From assembly GCA_024663395.1 (NCBI GenBank), contig JANFAH010000006.1, positions 2,480,001 through 2,544,000 of the forward strand: a stretch of DNA of 64,000 nucleotides, read 5' to 3'. This document shows, in pieces, positions 35,397-47,854 of this stretch; within the stretch, counting starts at the first letter, position 1, and every line of letters begins with the position of its first letter. A program made the translations under genes and the position numbers. The notes beneath the pieces are model-generated. The model worked only from the letters and a program-made list of their open reading frames with translations, was not told where the DNA came from and searched no databases. Source of the stretch: Pisolithus tinctorius (Eukaryota; Basidiomycota; Agaricomycetes; Boletales; Pisolithaceae).

Positions 35397-36125
35397 TCAA
35401 AGATAAAAATCTGGTTTCTTTGCATTGATACCATACTCGGCAAGTGCCGCGCCCAGATCATCCATAGTGAGCGTGGTCCTTGTTTTGTCCTATACCAGGT
35501 TGTGACATGAATACAAGCGAAAGTCTAACCAGTGTGACCTACCTTGGCAGCTCCCGAACCTGTGGGGTTCACCCGGGTACGACCACCAGCAGCGTTCGTA
35601 CGTATACGGGCGTGTTGATATGCATCGGCGGCGATGTCCGACACAAACTTCTGTGCTGCTAGTGCGAGAAGTCGTTTGCTGGAAATGGCTTAAGCGTGCA
35701 CACTTGTTATTTATGTTTTATCAGCTGCTTACAGCCGTACATCGTCACATTCAAATCCTACTCTTTGAAGGTAGTAATCCGTGACCTCCGCTGGGATCTA
35801 ATGGGAAGGGGGGTGACCCGCTTACACTCGTTACGTGTGCATGCTGAAGTGCACGCACCAACGGTTCATATTCGTCGAGCATAAGTAGAAATTCGGCCAG
35901 TGTACGGTCTTTCCTGGCTTCCTCTGCAGCTTGACGCGTCTGGTATTGCGTAGATGGGCCAGCAGTGCTTGATGATGCCGTGGTGCCGGAGCCTGACGCG
36001 GCTAACGTGGTCGCCGTCGAAGACGATTGCTGCAAGGCATCGGATTGAGTTTGAGGTTGAAAATATGTATACTGCGCTGGCTGATTCTGAGATGTTTGGG
36101 TGTCAGATGGTCCTGGCGTCGACAT
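35397..36125 (-). CDS. TAF10: TFIID/SAGA subunit TAF10
   Basis: Four exons (36125-35859, 35797-35733, 35678-35543, 35489-35397) give 561 nt, 186 aa. A Gln/Ser/Thr-rich leader precedes the histone fold: RTLAEFLLMLDEYEPL, then IPAEVTDYYLQRVGFECDDV, RLLALAAQKFVSDIAADAYQ, HARIRTNAAGGRTRV, and the conserved end LTMDDLGAALAEYGINAKKP. It pairs with TAF3/TAF8 in TFIID and with a SAGA subunit. The gene is intact although wedged next to a dead monooxygenase. All phases agree across the three introns. Confidence 0.93.
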
Positions 36126-37279
36126 GGCGTCGGTAGGGGAACCCAGGTGGCGGTGTCGGAGATTGAATTTGAGCGCGTAGCGGGGTATATAAGGTTCTCA
36201 CGGCTGCCTTTCCATTCTTCGCTTTTTATCCTGTCTGTGGGCGACTCGGCCCAACTTGTACACCGCATACAGCAGGTAAGTCGTTGCATATTCATGTCCG
36301 TCGGGAAGGTTCCATACCTTCGCAAATGATGTTTGAGGCATTTGGCTTTATGTGGGGGATTTCCTGCAGTGCAGAGAACTATCTCAGCTACCTTCGGGTG
36401 GTGCTGCCTTGGCAGCATTTTCCCGCTTTGTCTGAATCTTTTCCTTGTCTTTAAACGCAGTATGCTAATAAGCCTCTTAGGGTTGTGCGCTCTAATGGCC
36501 GTTCTGGGGTCCTTTTTTTTCAAGGATATACGTGATAGTCGCTCGCAAGTCGAACGTTAAATGTCTTGTTGCTTTTTTACCTAAACATATTTGTTTAGTT
36601 TCGCCTTCTAGTGAATATAACAATTATCTGGAAAGTATCAGTCTGATCTTGAGGCTACCTTTCCGGCCAATGAATTTTTGATAACCGGAGGACCCGCAAC
36701 ACCACGACGACGTGCACTCAGGTGCTTGGGCGCTGATCGGGGCTAATAATTTAGCATGTACACAACGTTCTGCAAAAGGGGAAACCACGCGAAGACTCCG
36801 GTACACGGAAATGCTCTGCTCCCCAGCTTCCTGCGTGTGATAGTCGATTCGCGGATAATCGACTGTGATGGCGTGTACGAAGCCTGCCCGCGTACGTACG
36901 TCCTACCAGCACTCGCTGACGGTATGAGTACCTCAAACCTGTAGATCTTTCCTGTGGCAGGGACAACGCCTCCCTGCACATCGGGCAAAGAAAGTACCGT
37001 AGCTTGGATACTGGTTTCGGCGTCGAACTTGCTCCATACAACGCAGTTACGGCTTCCAAGTAACTTCAGCTGAGCAGGCAGTAGAGCTCCTCACTTGCTT
37101 GACCCGTTATAGTTATTCCTCCGTCATACCCCTGCTGTGCCGTGTGCGTTGCGGCGAAGGAATAAAGGGTGACCAACGCGGTAACTCGATAAGTTACTCC
37201 CAGGTACCTGCGGCCTCACTGACGGAACAGGCGTATCTAAACGGCACTCCTGATGCATTACAGTTGTCCTCCCTCCGGC
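36126..37279. other. 1.15-kb intergenic region
   Basis: Upstream of both TAF10 (minus) and the Zn2Cys6 gene (plus). A consensus-like TATA sequence (TATATAAGG, 36186-36194) points toward plus-strand transcription. The only downstream frame is a 75-aa one (36333-36560) with one hydrophobic segment (SMLISLLGLCALMAVLGSFF); it lacks recognisable homology. No other gene was seen. Confidence 0.4.
36186..36194 (+). promoter_or_regulatory. TATA-box-like element
   Basis: TATATAAGG in a GC-mixed context about 60 bp upstream of the TAF10 start but pointing the other way. It could drive an unrecognised short plus-strand transcript. Confidence 0.3.
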
Positions 37280-40200
37280 ATGAGCGCTGCATCAGAGGGC
37301 AGCACTAGTACACAGTGTGCTAAAAGCGCAGCAAGACGCAGTAGGAAGGTCAACATCCTTTCTTGTGCTGAATGTCGCAGGTATCGCCGATATCACCATC
37401 CCAATCGCGACCGTGGTACTTACTGATCCCTTCATCTTATTTACGGCTGCACTACTTGTCAAAACTTCTAAAGGTCTAAGTTGAAATGCAGTAGGTGAGC
37501 TCTGGCGGCTACCTGGTGTAGTGGCGTACACTCACCTTCCTTCAGAGTGTTTCCCTGCGCCTCGTGCGTGCGTCGAGGATGTTCAAAGATCTGTCCTGAT
37601 AGTGTGTCTTCATAACTTATGCCGCATCGTGGTATATTCTAAGCCCCTTCATTATTAGAGGCTTTGCCACCTACTAAGGGAAACCAGTGCGTTTGGTCTA
37701 TGTGCCCTTTACTTTCACACTACGAGCCGGGCGTCTGACGTGTAGCTCGGTACCCCAGAGTCCTTATGGACCTAAACGTGAAACTTACCGATGAAGTTAA
37801 GGCTATGGCCGAAAAAATTAAACAACTTGAAAAAGAAAAAGCGTTGCCAAATGCCGGAGAAAGTTCCAACACCACGGAACAACCCCATACTCTAGGAGAG
37901 TCGTCTCGAGTGTCTGGTACACTGTTCGGTGCCGAAGGTCACAAACGTGAAGCAGCGGATGCGTTGGGGTCACTGTCGATTGGTCAGTTTGGCCAAGTCA
38001 GATATCACGGGGAATCAGCCGGTTCAGAGGTAATGAAATGATTTATGTCTCGGAACACCAGATTGGCTATCGTTTGCTAACAAATCACAGTGTTTTCAGC
38101 AGCTTCTTACGGTTAGTGACTTCTCGGTTTGCATCCTCCATATGACTGACTCGTCACGATAGCCAAATAATATATCAAGACCAGCTTCGACTTCTCCCAG
38201 AGACTTGGATTTACCTGCTGAAATTATTGAACTATGCAACGCGTTTCCATTCGGTTTACGAAAAAACACTTACACCAAGTACCTTTTCTTATCGTGCATC
38301 CCGACGCGTCAGCTTGCTCTTCACCTGGTGGACGTATACTATAAGGAGGTTGCGTGGATGTGAGTTGTGTTCTGTGAATTCGTTCCATTCAATGCCCGTC
38401 TGATGCCGTTCTTAAAGGTGCAACCCTATTGTCAGAAATGACTTCATGTCCGGCATTATCGATATTCTTTATGGACCACCTGGTCACCCCAACTTAGATC
38501 GAGTCCATTCCCACACCCTTTCTGCATTCTTCATTATTTTGGCATTAGGTGCCCTTTTTGACAGTGAACCGTCCGCGATGCGTACGGCAGAATTGTATTC
38601 TGCTGTTGCGCGTGCAGCTCTGTGCCTTAATTCGATTTTCAACGAGGCGACCTGCTCAACAGTCCAAGCGCTACTGTTAATCACGCGTTTCGTATACGAA
38701 CAGGACCAGCAGAATAACGAAGCAAGTTGGCTGTTGACTGGTCTATGCGCCAGAGTCGGACAAATCGTGAGTCGATGACGCCACTTCATAGTACCACTCA
38801 CTCGAATTCTGACCACACCCTTTCAAATCGACAGATCGGACTACGTAAGTCCACGTGACACTTCTTCCATTATAGAGGCTGTTAAATGAGCACTTTATTT
38901 CAAAGAACAAGACAGCGCTGGGTGGAATCTAGACCCAAGCGAGGTCCAACGACGCCGGGTCCTTTTTTGGGAACTATTTTCGTTTGATGCTTGGGTGGTT
39001 CGTTTCACGCCCTAAACGCGTAAACTTTGAGGCCTGATACACGCGCAGAGTATTGTCATTGGCAGGCCCCCTGCCTTGAGCATAAATCACACCGACTGCA
39101 AATTTCCGGAAGACAATGATATCGTAATTACACGCTCAGGCAATGCGGAGGCAGGCTGTAAGGCGGCTTCCATTCTTCATGGATGAAGATCTGACGCAAT
39201 GTCTGGTTACAGGGTATAACTGGAAGTTTCGATACTCTGCAAATTGTTTATCAGCTTGCGTTAGTCATGCTTTCAACATACACCAACCTAGTAGAGACTA
39301 TTCTGCGGTGTTGGATCTAGACGACCAGATCCGTTGTTTTATTGTTCCATCTCACCTCCAGGCCCCTGCAGGAGCGGAGGTAGATTGTGTCTGGTCCGGC
39401 GACAGCAGCAAGGCCATGCAACAATATTGTACCTCGTTTCTGCGGGCATCTAGTAGGCATCACAGTTCCGACTCCCGTAAATTTCTGCTCATATTGCGCG
39501 AAGACCTCCTCTATCTTCACAGAGGTTACTTCGCTCAGGCGATCGAAGAAGCCCCTGATGACCCCCTAATGCACAAATTCTCGCGGTCGGTTTCGGCAGC
39601 ATATGGCAGCTCGCGGTTTCTAGTATCTAACCTCAAAAGCCTATATGCGGCACACCCCGGTCCCGTTAGCCGGCAGCGGTGGTTCTGGTCAAACTTTTTT
39701 TCGTCATGCGTGAGTACATATCGCTCGAGGTGACAACGTGGCATCTAATGGGCAATGGCAAGGTCGTCCTTGGGGCTTTGGCGGCGGACAGTCCTCGTTG
39801 TCAGTACGCTCAGGACGCGTCCAAGGAGCTGAATGATGCTCTTGTTCTGTACGAGCAACTGCCAGAGGCCCATCGCTCCCCAGCTACACTGGTACGTCCC
39901 TCATTGGCGCAGGTCAACACGAGAGGATCCTCATTACCTTCGCAGGCCGCTCTCCGAAAGCTAAGACAACGTACCACGGCTGCCATGGCGGCAGCGCGAG
40001 CAGGTGGCCTACCACTTCGGGGACCGCACAGCCCTTCCTTACCCGACGAACTCGACGTCCTCGGGGGCCGCAAAAGCATCATTACCAACCCGTTGCCTTC
40101 CAATTCGCCACCAATTTGCAGTCCATCGTACCTATCCACGACACTGAGCCAATCCCACGAGGAACTCGCAGAACAGTTGAGGCTGCTACCACAACCGCCA

Positions 40201-40548
40201 CTTATGGGTTACCCGACTCCACAGTTTGACTCGGTGTACTTGGACTCGAGTACACAGTATACTCCTGGACCCAACTCGGGCGACCATTTTGGAGGAAGCT
40301 TTTCATTTTTCGATCCCAATGTATGCCCTCGCACGCTGAGCATACCCGAGTACATCACACACCCTGCCACTATGGACCCCAGCACATCACAGCAGTCGAG
40401 GGTTGCGGTACAACATCCTCAGCAGCAGCAATTCCACCAGTTGCAACATCCAATTATGGTTCCTGACGCTGCTGTCGAGCAGTCGGAAAGCCGTGAAGGA
40501 GCCTGGCGACGATTCATGTATCTCCTTGGCATGAGTCGGGATGCGTAG
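37280..40548 (+). CDS. Zn2Cys6 fungal transcription factor
   Basis: The N-terminal binuclear cluster is assembled from short exons: CAECRR, then RSKLKCSR, then VFPCASCVRRGCSKICP, matching the six-cysteine Gal4-type spacing. A coiled-coil-like stretch (DEVKAMAEKIKQLEKEKA) follows as the usual dimerisation element. The fungal-specific regulatory domain is clear (LALHLVDVYYKEVAW, AFFIILALGALFDSEP, VQALLLITRFVYEQDQQNNE, LFWELFSFDAW), and then a Gln/Pro-rich tail (HPQQQQFHQLQHP) ends at 40548. The join after ICPD is the least certain. The target genes are not evident from the neighbours. Confidence 0.82.
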
Positions 40549-40648
40549 GTCTTTCGCATGTACAAGCTGGCTTCCTTTGGCCGTGAATAAACTTCAAATG
40601 TCGTTTTTAGTGATCCTGTTGTTGTCAATTTATTCCATCGCCCCAAAA

Positions 40649-42275
40649 TCAGGGACCCATTTTTATAAGATTAGGATCGTCCAGAGCCATTGCACTAGCA
40701 TTGTCCTCCGCCTGCATGGCACTCAAAAGGGTGTCAAGATCCGGAGAAACGACATATCGCTTGTTGACTTCCCCGATGACGTGCAGCCGCTTATTTTCCA
40801 TGTCCAAGTGGACTGCTTGCTGTAGGAACAAGGCCCGCGTGGCTTCGGAAACCTGAAGGGGTGACTCAGTACTCCGCCTTGGAGACATCTGGTGGGCAGA
40901 AATCCTACGTTTAAGAGAATATCGTTCCCAAGACGCATTTTCACTGCGCCCGATCTGTAGACCTCGAGTTGGCCTATGACGCCATCGACTTTGGGGGCGT
41001 CCTTCTGCGTAGATGGATCACCATCGGCTGTTGCCGCAGAAGACGATGTGGCTACTGATGCTGGTGGCTTCACATCAGCCGCAAACGATACCTTGCGTTG
41101 TTTCGTCTCCAAATTTTTTGAATCTGGTGTATCCACATCCATCGGTGTCGTTGAGTGGGATGCGACGCTCGAGACGAACGTAAAGAAAGGTTCTGGAAAT
41201 TGGAAAAGGTAAAGGCGTTCTTGCCGAATGTCTTCTTCCTAAGGAAATGAAGTCAGTCTGTTTCCCTCGCGATCATGTATACACACCTGTTCGATGTCCG
41301 CCTGGAAAGCGAAGTCTGCGATGAGATCCTCGATTTCGGCATCTTCCTCGCTTTCGCTTTGCTCCAAAGGGTCAGCTGCGCCCTCAGGTTTGATAACGTC
41401 TCTCTCGGACGCTACAGACGTCAGAGGGCGGATGGATTCTGTGTAATCGAGTATAGCTTACTTTTCCCTTTGGAACTTGCTGGTATCATAGGTTCCTCGA
41501 TTTCTGTTTTTACCAACTTTTTCTTCTGTCTGTCTCGGCGCTCTTTGCGTAAGGTCTCGGGTGCCATCCAATCAAGCCCTCCAACATCCTCCATATCGAT
41601 GATCACCACCCCTTCGTCCGGTTCCGAATAGACCTCTTCGTCACTTTCGCTTTTGATCTCCTTCTGGACCGTGTTCTCTAGTACATTTTCGCGTTGTTTA
41701 TCTTTCTTAAGTTGAGGGGAGCCAACATTGGATAGTTTACCGCCTAATGACGGAGAGGCCGTTGGGCCTTGCGGCAGTATAGGAGTAAAGTTTGAACGTG
41801 GTGCCGTACGGCGAGCCGAAGTACCTGCAAGAGCGGGGCCCATCGCAAATGGACCACTGGCCGTCATTTCTACTTGGGAAGGTCTCGGAGCTGCTCCTCT
41901 CGGTTCTCCGCCTCTACCTCTCCCCCTCCCGCGTCCGCGTCCATCTCCTCTGGCAGGGGCGGGCTGAACACTTTCTGTTGGTAGCTCCTAAGAACCAGTT
42001 CACGTAACATTATATTGTTCCAGAACCCCAATACATACCGGCTTTACCTCTCTGCAACAGGTTCGTTGAGTCAGAAGGATTTAGACAACGGAAAGTACTT
42101 ACTCCTTCTTCCTACGTGTTGGTAGTGTGGGGGCGAATTTGAGTTTTTGGGTGCCCAGTCTAGTCACGTCCGACTGCTTCTTAGCCAGACTTCCTATAGC
42201 CTTTGGAACGCTAGACGGACCGGCCTCCTGTTGCGACCCGCTCCTTTGTGAACCCGTAGAGCCATTGTCAGCCAT
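40649..42275 (-). CDS. RPC53: RNA polymerase III subunit RPC4 (Rpc53)
   Basis: The C-terminal RPC4 domain is diagnostic: GVIGQLEVYRSGAVKMRLG, then ALFLQQAVHLDMENKRLHVI and GEVNKRYVVSPDLDTLL, ending NLIKMGP. Upstream are an acidic helix (EEDAEIEDLIADFAFQADIE), a charged middle with a predicted basic coil, and an RG-repeat (about 41905-41960). The N-terminal LGTQKLKFAPTLPTRRKKE is the usual short conserved motif. Start Met at 42275; exons on the minus strand include 41411-41287, 41238-40919 and 40852-40649. It forms the Rpc53-Rpc37 dimer involved in Pol III initiation and termination. The gene is divergent from the phosphoribosyltransferase, 186 bp apart. Confidence 0.88.
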
Positions 42276-42461
42276 CGACTTGGTCCCGGAGGCTTGAGAT
42301 GAAACTAGAGTCTATCGGGGACAACTGATTACGCGTCACGTGGTTATCGTGTCTGCTACTAGTGCCAGGCTGTCACCATCAGCTGATTAGTACAAGTGGC
42401 AAGAAGCAAGTTTGTTCAGAAATCAGAATACGGCGTGGGTTTATCTCTTCCTCTTACCACC

Positions 42462-43640
42462 ATGGCTGAATGCCCACACGTTCATGCAACTTACAATGAG
42501 ATCCACACGATTATCAAGGAGAGCGCAGCCAAGATATCTCAGTCATTCAAACCGGACGTGCTGATTGCAATCGGTTGGTGCACCTTCATCATGCGATATC
42601 TCGAATACCCTCCTCATGTCAACCCGTCTTTCTCCGTCTAGGAGGAGGGTGAGATATTCTGCCTTTGTCATCCGGCCCTGACCTCATGTCGGAAACCAAT
42701 CAGCGGTTTCTTCCCTGCTCGAGTATTGGTAAGCCCCTCAGCCTTCTTCTCTTCTTATTCTCGAGCCCGTTTCCAACGTGGGGTTCTTATCGCGCCGTGT
42801 AACTACGTAGCGCACGTTTTTGAAGGATCCTCTTACGAAAAAGAACATTCCGATCCGAGCCATCGGTCTTTCGTTGTACGAGCCTCTGGCAGAGACATCT
42901 GCAGAACAAATTGGAAAAGAAGTTATTCGCACACAATGGTTGTAAGCCATCACTACATTTGTGTGCGGTTAGTCATCCCTGATCTTTGACCGCTGCAGGA
43001 CAGCAGACGGGACAAAATCCCTCCTTGGCCGAAAAGCTCTCGTCGTCGTGAGTGTCATGTTCGCGTCTTTCTGCTAAGTCGTTTAATCAGGGGACCGCCG
43101 CAGGACGAAATCGATGATTCTCGCACAACCTTACAGTCAGTTTCTTATCGCAAGGGGTGCCCTGAGTGATCCCACACTCCTAATCAGATATGCCATTTCC
43201 GAACTCCAAAAAGATATCGAGCTTCATTTGCTAGACCTCCCGGAGTCAGAACGAGAAGCCAACCGCACTGAATTTGCAGCCTTCGTGGTTCACAACAAGA
43301 CCAAGCCCAAGGCTGGCATCCTCCCACCAAACGTACCGTGAGTGCCAAGAACAAGCAATGCCTGCTAAACTGACAATTTTGGTTTAATCAGGTATTTTGC
43401 TGGCGCCGAAGTGGGTGACGTGTGGTAAGATGACGCCCATTTTACTCAGGGCTGGTGATAAGATACTGATTCTTGCGCAATCTCTTCGTAATACCGATGC
43501 AGGTTGGACTATCCGTGGGAGGCACTGTGTGTTTTTCGCTCGAATTCCTTTTCGATCCACTGATCTCTTCCCATAGAGACATTGAGGAGCACGACCAACT
43601 CGCTACGCGGGACAGGCTGAATACGCAGGTACATAGTTAG
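42462..43640 (+). CDS. HPT1: Hypoxanthine-guanine/xanthine phosphoribosyltransferase with a 7-nt exon
   Basis: Ten exons sum to 627 nt, 208 aa: 42462-42573, 42642-42648, 42704-42728, 42811-42941, 42999-43047, 43104-43135, 43188-43337, 43392-43424, 43503-43526, 43577-43640. Motifs in order: FKPDVLIAIGGGGFFPARVL (GGGG pyrophosphate loop), AIGLSLYEPL, the PRPP-binding VVDEIDDSRTTLQYA, then FVVHNKTKPKAG and YFAGAEVGDVWLDYPWEA, matching fungal Hpt1/Xpt1 enzymes. The Met at 42462 has a strong context (CCACCATGG). It salvages purine bases to nucleotides in the cytosol. Exon 2 (GAGGAGG) supplies part of two glycine codons of the GGGG loop and is flanked by GT-AG introns. No lesions. Confidence 0.9.
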
Positions 43641-44024
43641 TTCTTGGGCACGAGGAAGTCTGTCAATATGTAATATCTGTCGTAGAAAGCTTATCAAGAC
43701 TATTTGTGTGCGCGTTGTTTGGCCGTACTGTCAGTGTGTATTAGATGCCGACCGACGCCATTGAACTTTCCCTGAGTTACTCGTGACTTTAGTCCGACCT
43801 CTGCTTTTTCACCGGAAGACGGTCGCTTCCTGACCATCGCTCGCGGTCGTTTCATCCTTGGACCGACCAAGTTTCGCATTCCATTCGCAGGAGCTTGGGG
43901 AAGAGCGTGGGTTTCCTTCAGTTCAATGTCTTGCAATATTATTCACTGTTCAGGGCACCGAACAACAGCTCGGTCGTAGATTCGGCTTATCTCTCACTCT
44001 TATTCCCACCTCAACTTAGACTAG
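43641..44024. other. Intergenic, no gene seen
   Basis: Tail of the phosphoribosyltransferase transcript and promoter of the carrier gene. A 78-aa minus-strand frame here shows no recognisable similarity. Confidence 0.5.
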
Positions 44025-45359
44025 ATGGCTGACGAGGTCGACTATGAAGCGCTACCTTCCAATGCAGGTCTCGGTGTCAGTGTATCTGTCTTGTCATTTG
44101 CCTTCAATTCACTCATTCCCTTCCAGGTCAATATGATAGCAGGTGCCATGGTAAGCCACCTTCTCAACTAGCGCAGCGTCACGGACGGGCCATCTCGAAA
44201 GTCAGATGGACATTGTCTGCAACGATACTGCCACGGACAATAGAGGACGGGGAGCTCACGAACTTTTTTACAGGCCGGCGTCACGGAGCACGCAGTCATG
44301 TTTCCTATAGACAGCATAAAAGTCAGCCATCGCATCCTTAGCTTTACTACCACTCGTGATACTAACGGACGCTGGGTTTTGCTCTTCAGACGCGAATGCA
44401 AGTTTTCGCCACGTCCCCGGCAGCGGTATACACAGGGATAGGGAACGCGTTCACTCGTATATCGTCTACGGAGGGCATGCGGGCCCTATGGCGAGGTGTT
44501 TCTTCGGTCATTTTGGGTGCAGGACCCGCTCACGCGGTACATTTTGGGACGTATGAGTTTGTGAAGGATTTTGCAGGCGGAAGAGCAGGAGGGAACCAGC
44601 CGCTTACGACGGGTATGTTTTCCTCCATCCTCATGGCCATTATTGCGGTGTCACGTGGCCGCTGGTCTTGTTACGCAGATGCTTATCACCATTACTTGTA
44701 GCGATGGCGGGTGCAGCAGCAACCATCGCAAGCGATGCGCTTATGAATCCGTTTGACGGTGAGCTTCCCGTCGTTTCCGTTGATATAATTCCCATTAGCC
44801 GATTATCGATCATGCTTACAGTCATCAAGCAGCGGATGCAGGTTCACCAGTCTGAATTCCGATCTGTCTTTACCGCCATGCGGGTGGTTTACCGTAACGA
44901 AGGACTCGCCGCCTTCTACGTTTCATATCCCACTACGCTGATGATGTCGGTCCCATTTACGGCCGTGCAATTTACTGTCTACGAGCAAGTTAAGAGACTG
45001 TTGAATCCCCGAGGAGAGTATTCGCCTTCTTCACACGTAATCGCCGGCGCACTTGCGGGAGGTGTGGCTGCCGGCGTGACAACCCCTTTGGACGTCGCCA
45101 AAACCCTGCTACAGACGCGAGGGACATCTCAAGATTCTGAGTTGCGGAGGGTAAGAGGCATGTGGGACGCATTCCGGATTATATGGACACGGGACGGTGT
45201 GAGGGGGTTTTTCCGGGGCATGTCGCCCCGAATGCTCACGCATATGCCAAGCAATGCTCTTTGTTGGCTTTCGTATGAATTCTTCAGTACGCCTTTTCTC
45301 CTGCCTTTCGTTACTGGGAGCTGACGTCGTCTTGTGCAGAGGTCGCAATACGCGAGTAA
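44025..45359 (+). CDS. MRS3: Mitochondrial carrier, mitoferrin (MRS3/MRS4) type
   Basis: Three mitochondrial-carrier repeats with the Px[D/E]xx[K/R] signature: MFPIDSIKTRMQV, MNPFDVIKQRMQVHQ, TTPLDVAKTLLQTRG. Other typical pieces are MIAGAMAGVTEH, GTEGMRALWRG-like ALWRGVSSVILGAGPAHA, PSNALCWLSYEFF and a C-terminal KVAIRE after the last intron (45291-45339). A 24-nt exon carries VNMIAGAM. The residues match iron-transporting mitoferrins better than other carriers, as judged by eye. It moves ferrous iron across the inner membrane for heme and Fe-S synthesis. Frame intact; five or so introns. Confidence 0.85.
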
Positions 45360-46481
45360 TGCATCTCAATTTGGGGTTTAGGTAGCATCTTCACCACCGA
45401 TCTTCATCCTCATGTTTGGCTCTGCTACTACGTTACTACCATGCACTTAGTTTCCTACAAGGGGCTTCTGCCAACTACGTGGGATGGAATCTAGCGAGTG
45501 CTTACTGGGGAGACAAAAAACCGTTGAGTAGGAGGTTCATCATATATAGTCCAGTTGGGGCCTTGCCACTGAATGGAGCTGCACCTGGATACCTCATGAG
45601 GTTGGTCGAACTGATCCTTAAAGCCGATGTTGGGTACGTCTCATTAGCAACTCACAACTGACAAGATCAGAACTGCAATATCCTGATGAGCAATCCCTCG
45701 TGGAATAAGTACACCGATACGTTCTGATGGGTATATCTTGGCCAAACAACCTCGCGCTAGCGGGTTTCATCGAACTGCGTCGTCTCCACTGGTACAGCAA
45801 CTCCTTCCAATCCACGTAAGGACAATGCGCACAACATCGTTGGTCCGTTCCACTAGCTGGACATCCTCACTTTTCTTTCACTTAAGGTTATGTGGGTGAG
45901 GCAGTTTTCCGACCGCATGTCGGATTGATTCTGTCTCAGGTGCGCAGTAAGGCTTGAGGAAGTGAGGGTTCTCATGTCATACTTTACCGGCTTCCACCCA
46001 GGCAAACTTCACTCTTCTCAGCGACGATATCTCAGTTGCTCTTCTATCCATCAAGGATCTCATCTGAAGATGATGGGACGCGACATGTAGCATCCGGCGT
46101 TTTCCTACCTCAAATGGGGCCCACGCCTGGGCCTGGGCCTTTGACTTCACTGGTGGTGATGTATCAGGGCTAATATTCTAACCTTTCCGATGTTGTCAAA
46201 CTGAAGAAGAAAAAACATGTTCAAGCCAGGAAGAAGCGCGTTTAAGTTACAAGCCTCAACTGTGCTTACAAGCTACGTGTGAAGCAATGAAAGAAGTCCA
46301 AGAAACACCAACTACGTCGCACTTTTGTCTCCTGCACGCAAAAATATTGCTGAGAGCGTCTTGCGTATGAAGGAAACTATGCTCCCTTCGGGTACCTCGA
46401 GTGGGCGCCTTTCGGTATCGCTGACAGTTAAACTACGGGCCGACTGAACCACCAGTAAGCTAGTTTCAACAAGCAAATTCA
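45360..46481. other. 1.1-kb intergenic, no gene seen
   Basis: Only short frames (an 81-aa plus-strand one at 45416-45661, unrecognised). It lies between convergent carrier and kinase-like genes, so it probably holds both 3' ends. Confidence 0.5.
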
Positions 46482-47854
46482 TCAGTAAATAAGGACAGAT
46501 ACCTTAGCTTCTTGGTCTGCGACATGTTCCGAACATTCCGTGCTGGACAGCGAAACGTGCTGTTCCCTGCGCATGGTCTCCTGGAAAATATCCGATAGTA
46601 AATAGGTCAGAAACGATATTGCAAGGGACATACGAGTGCTTGTTCAACCTCAGAGACCAGGCCCGATGCTTTCGGACGAGACGACGCATCGCTGCACCAA
46701 CACGACGTACATATTGACCACCATTCATCCGTCATGCGATCGTACGTGCTTTTCGTATCTGGACGCTCTGGTGGACCTTCCGAAACACGTTGTTTGATGC
46801 TCTGAAAACCTCGGCGATCAGAGAAGGGAATTTGACGGGTGAATAGTTCCTGAGAGCTAGTGTCAGAAGCCTGAACAACCGTGATGCATTCTAACGTACA
46901 AATGCAGTCATTCCGAATCCCCAAACATCCCCTGGCATGGTTATTTCTTGTTCATCAGATTCCAAAATTTCCGGTGCCGTCCAATTCAGAGCGCTTAAAC
47001 TGGGGGCACTGATTGACATGCTGAAAGAACCATGAAGCAGATGAGGGAGTCCATAATCTGTTAGGAGCGCATGCCCTTGCTCAGATATTAGTATGTTGGA
47101 CTTTCGAGAAAAGCTGTCAATGTATGTACGGCGTGGGGAAGCCAGTAGCTTCACGTACCCCCTTGAGACCTCCGTGAACTACTGGTTTAGATTGAAACTC
47201 GTGCAAGTATTGGAGTCCACGAGCGACGCCTAACAGCTGCATCGCAAAATTGTTAGGTGTGCGGCTTTCAATTACTTTGTCTACTTACCAATGGGCGGGG
47301 GTCGACGCTCGAGTCCTGGACATAGGCATGTGCGTCGCCTCTCTCGACCCACTTAACCACCAGCGACACCGTGAGATCATATGTAGTAATGATTCCTAGC
47401 AGCGGGAGTACATTTTCGTGGTGTAGTGTGGACCAGAGATGCACCTCTTCGAGAACCCGCTAACAGAGGTCAGACCCAGCTGGAAACATCGATTTTAACA
47501 TGGACTCCAAACCTTGATGGTGGCTTCGTCCTCCGGGGGACCGGAACGCAGGACCTTGACTGCTACCCTTGTTCCTGTGTTGCGTAAGGTTCCCTGGAAA
47601 ACAACTGCATGACTGCCGCGAACGTAGTTTATCCTCTTGTCTAGGGTTACAGCCTCGTCCAAGTTGATTCCGAATGGCGTTGCCCATCCAGACAGTTGTT
47701 TCAGTTCCTGGCTCATATCACGCATTTTCCGGCGAGCGGAGGGACGAACGACGGCGTGGTACACTTGTGCCGTTTTGCATTGTGCAAGCGCAGCTTGGCA
47801 CCCGGCGCTCAAGTACAACGTGCGGCGAGCAGGCGAATTTGTGCCACTTGTCAC
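46482..47854 (-). CDS. Protein-kinase-like protein with Gly in place of the catalytic Asp
   Basis: The spliced minus-strand protein has a leader, then a kinase fold: a glycine-rich-like segment RGSHAVVFQGTL, VAVKVL (Lys kept), EVHLWSTLHHENVLPLLGI, LQYLHEFQSKPVVHGGLKG, SNILISEQGHALLTDYG, LNWTAPEIL, then DVWGFGMT and SDRRGFQSIKQRVSEGPPERP. The catalytic loop reads HGGLKGSN where kinases of this Agaricomycete family have HGDLKGxN; the codon (47168-47170) is GGT, one transition from GAT. DFG reads DYG, Asp kept. The glycine loop is also imperfect. Likely a pseudokinase or a recently damaged kinase. The C-terminal end after VEQAL is approximate. Confidence 0.7.
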
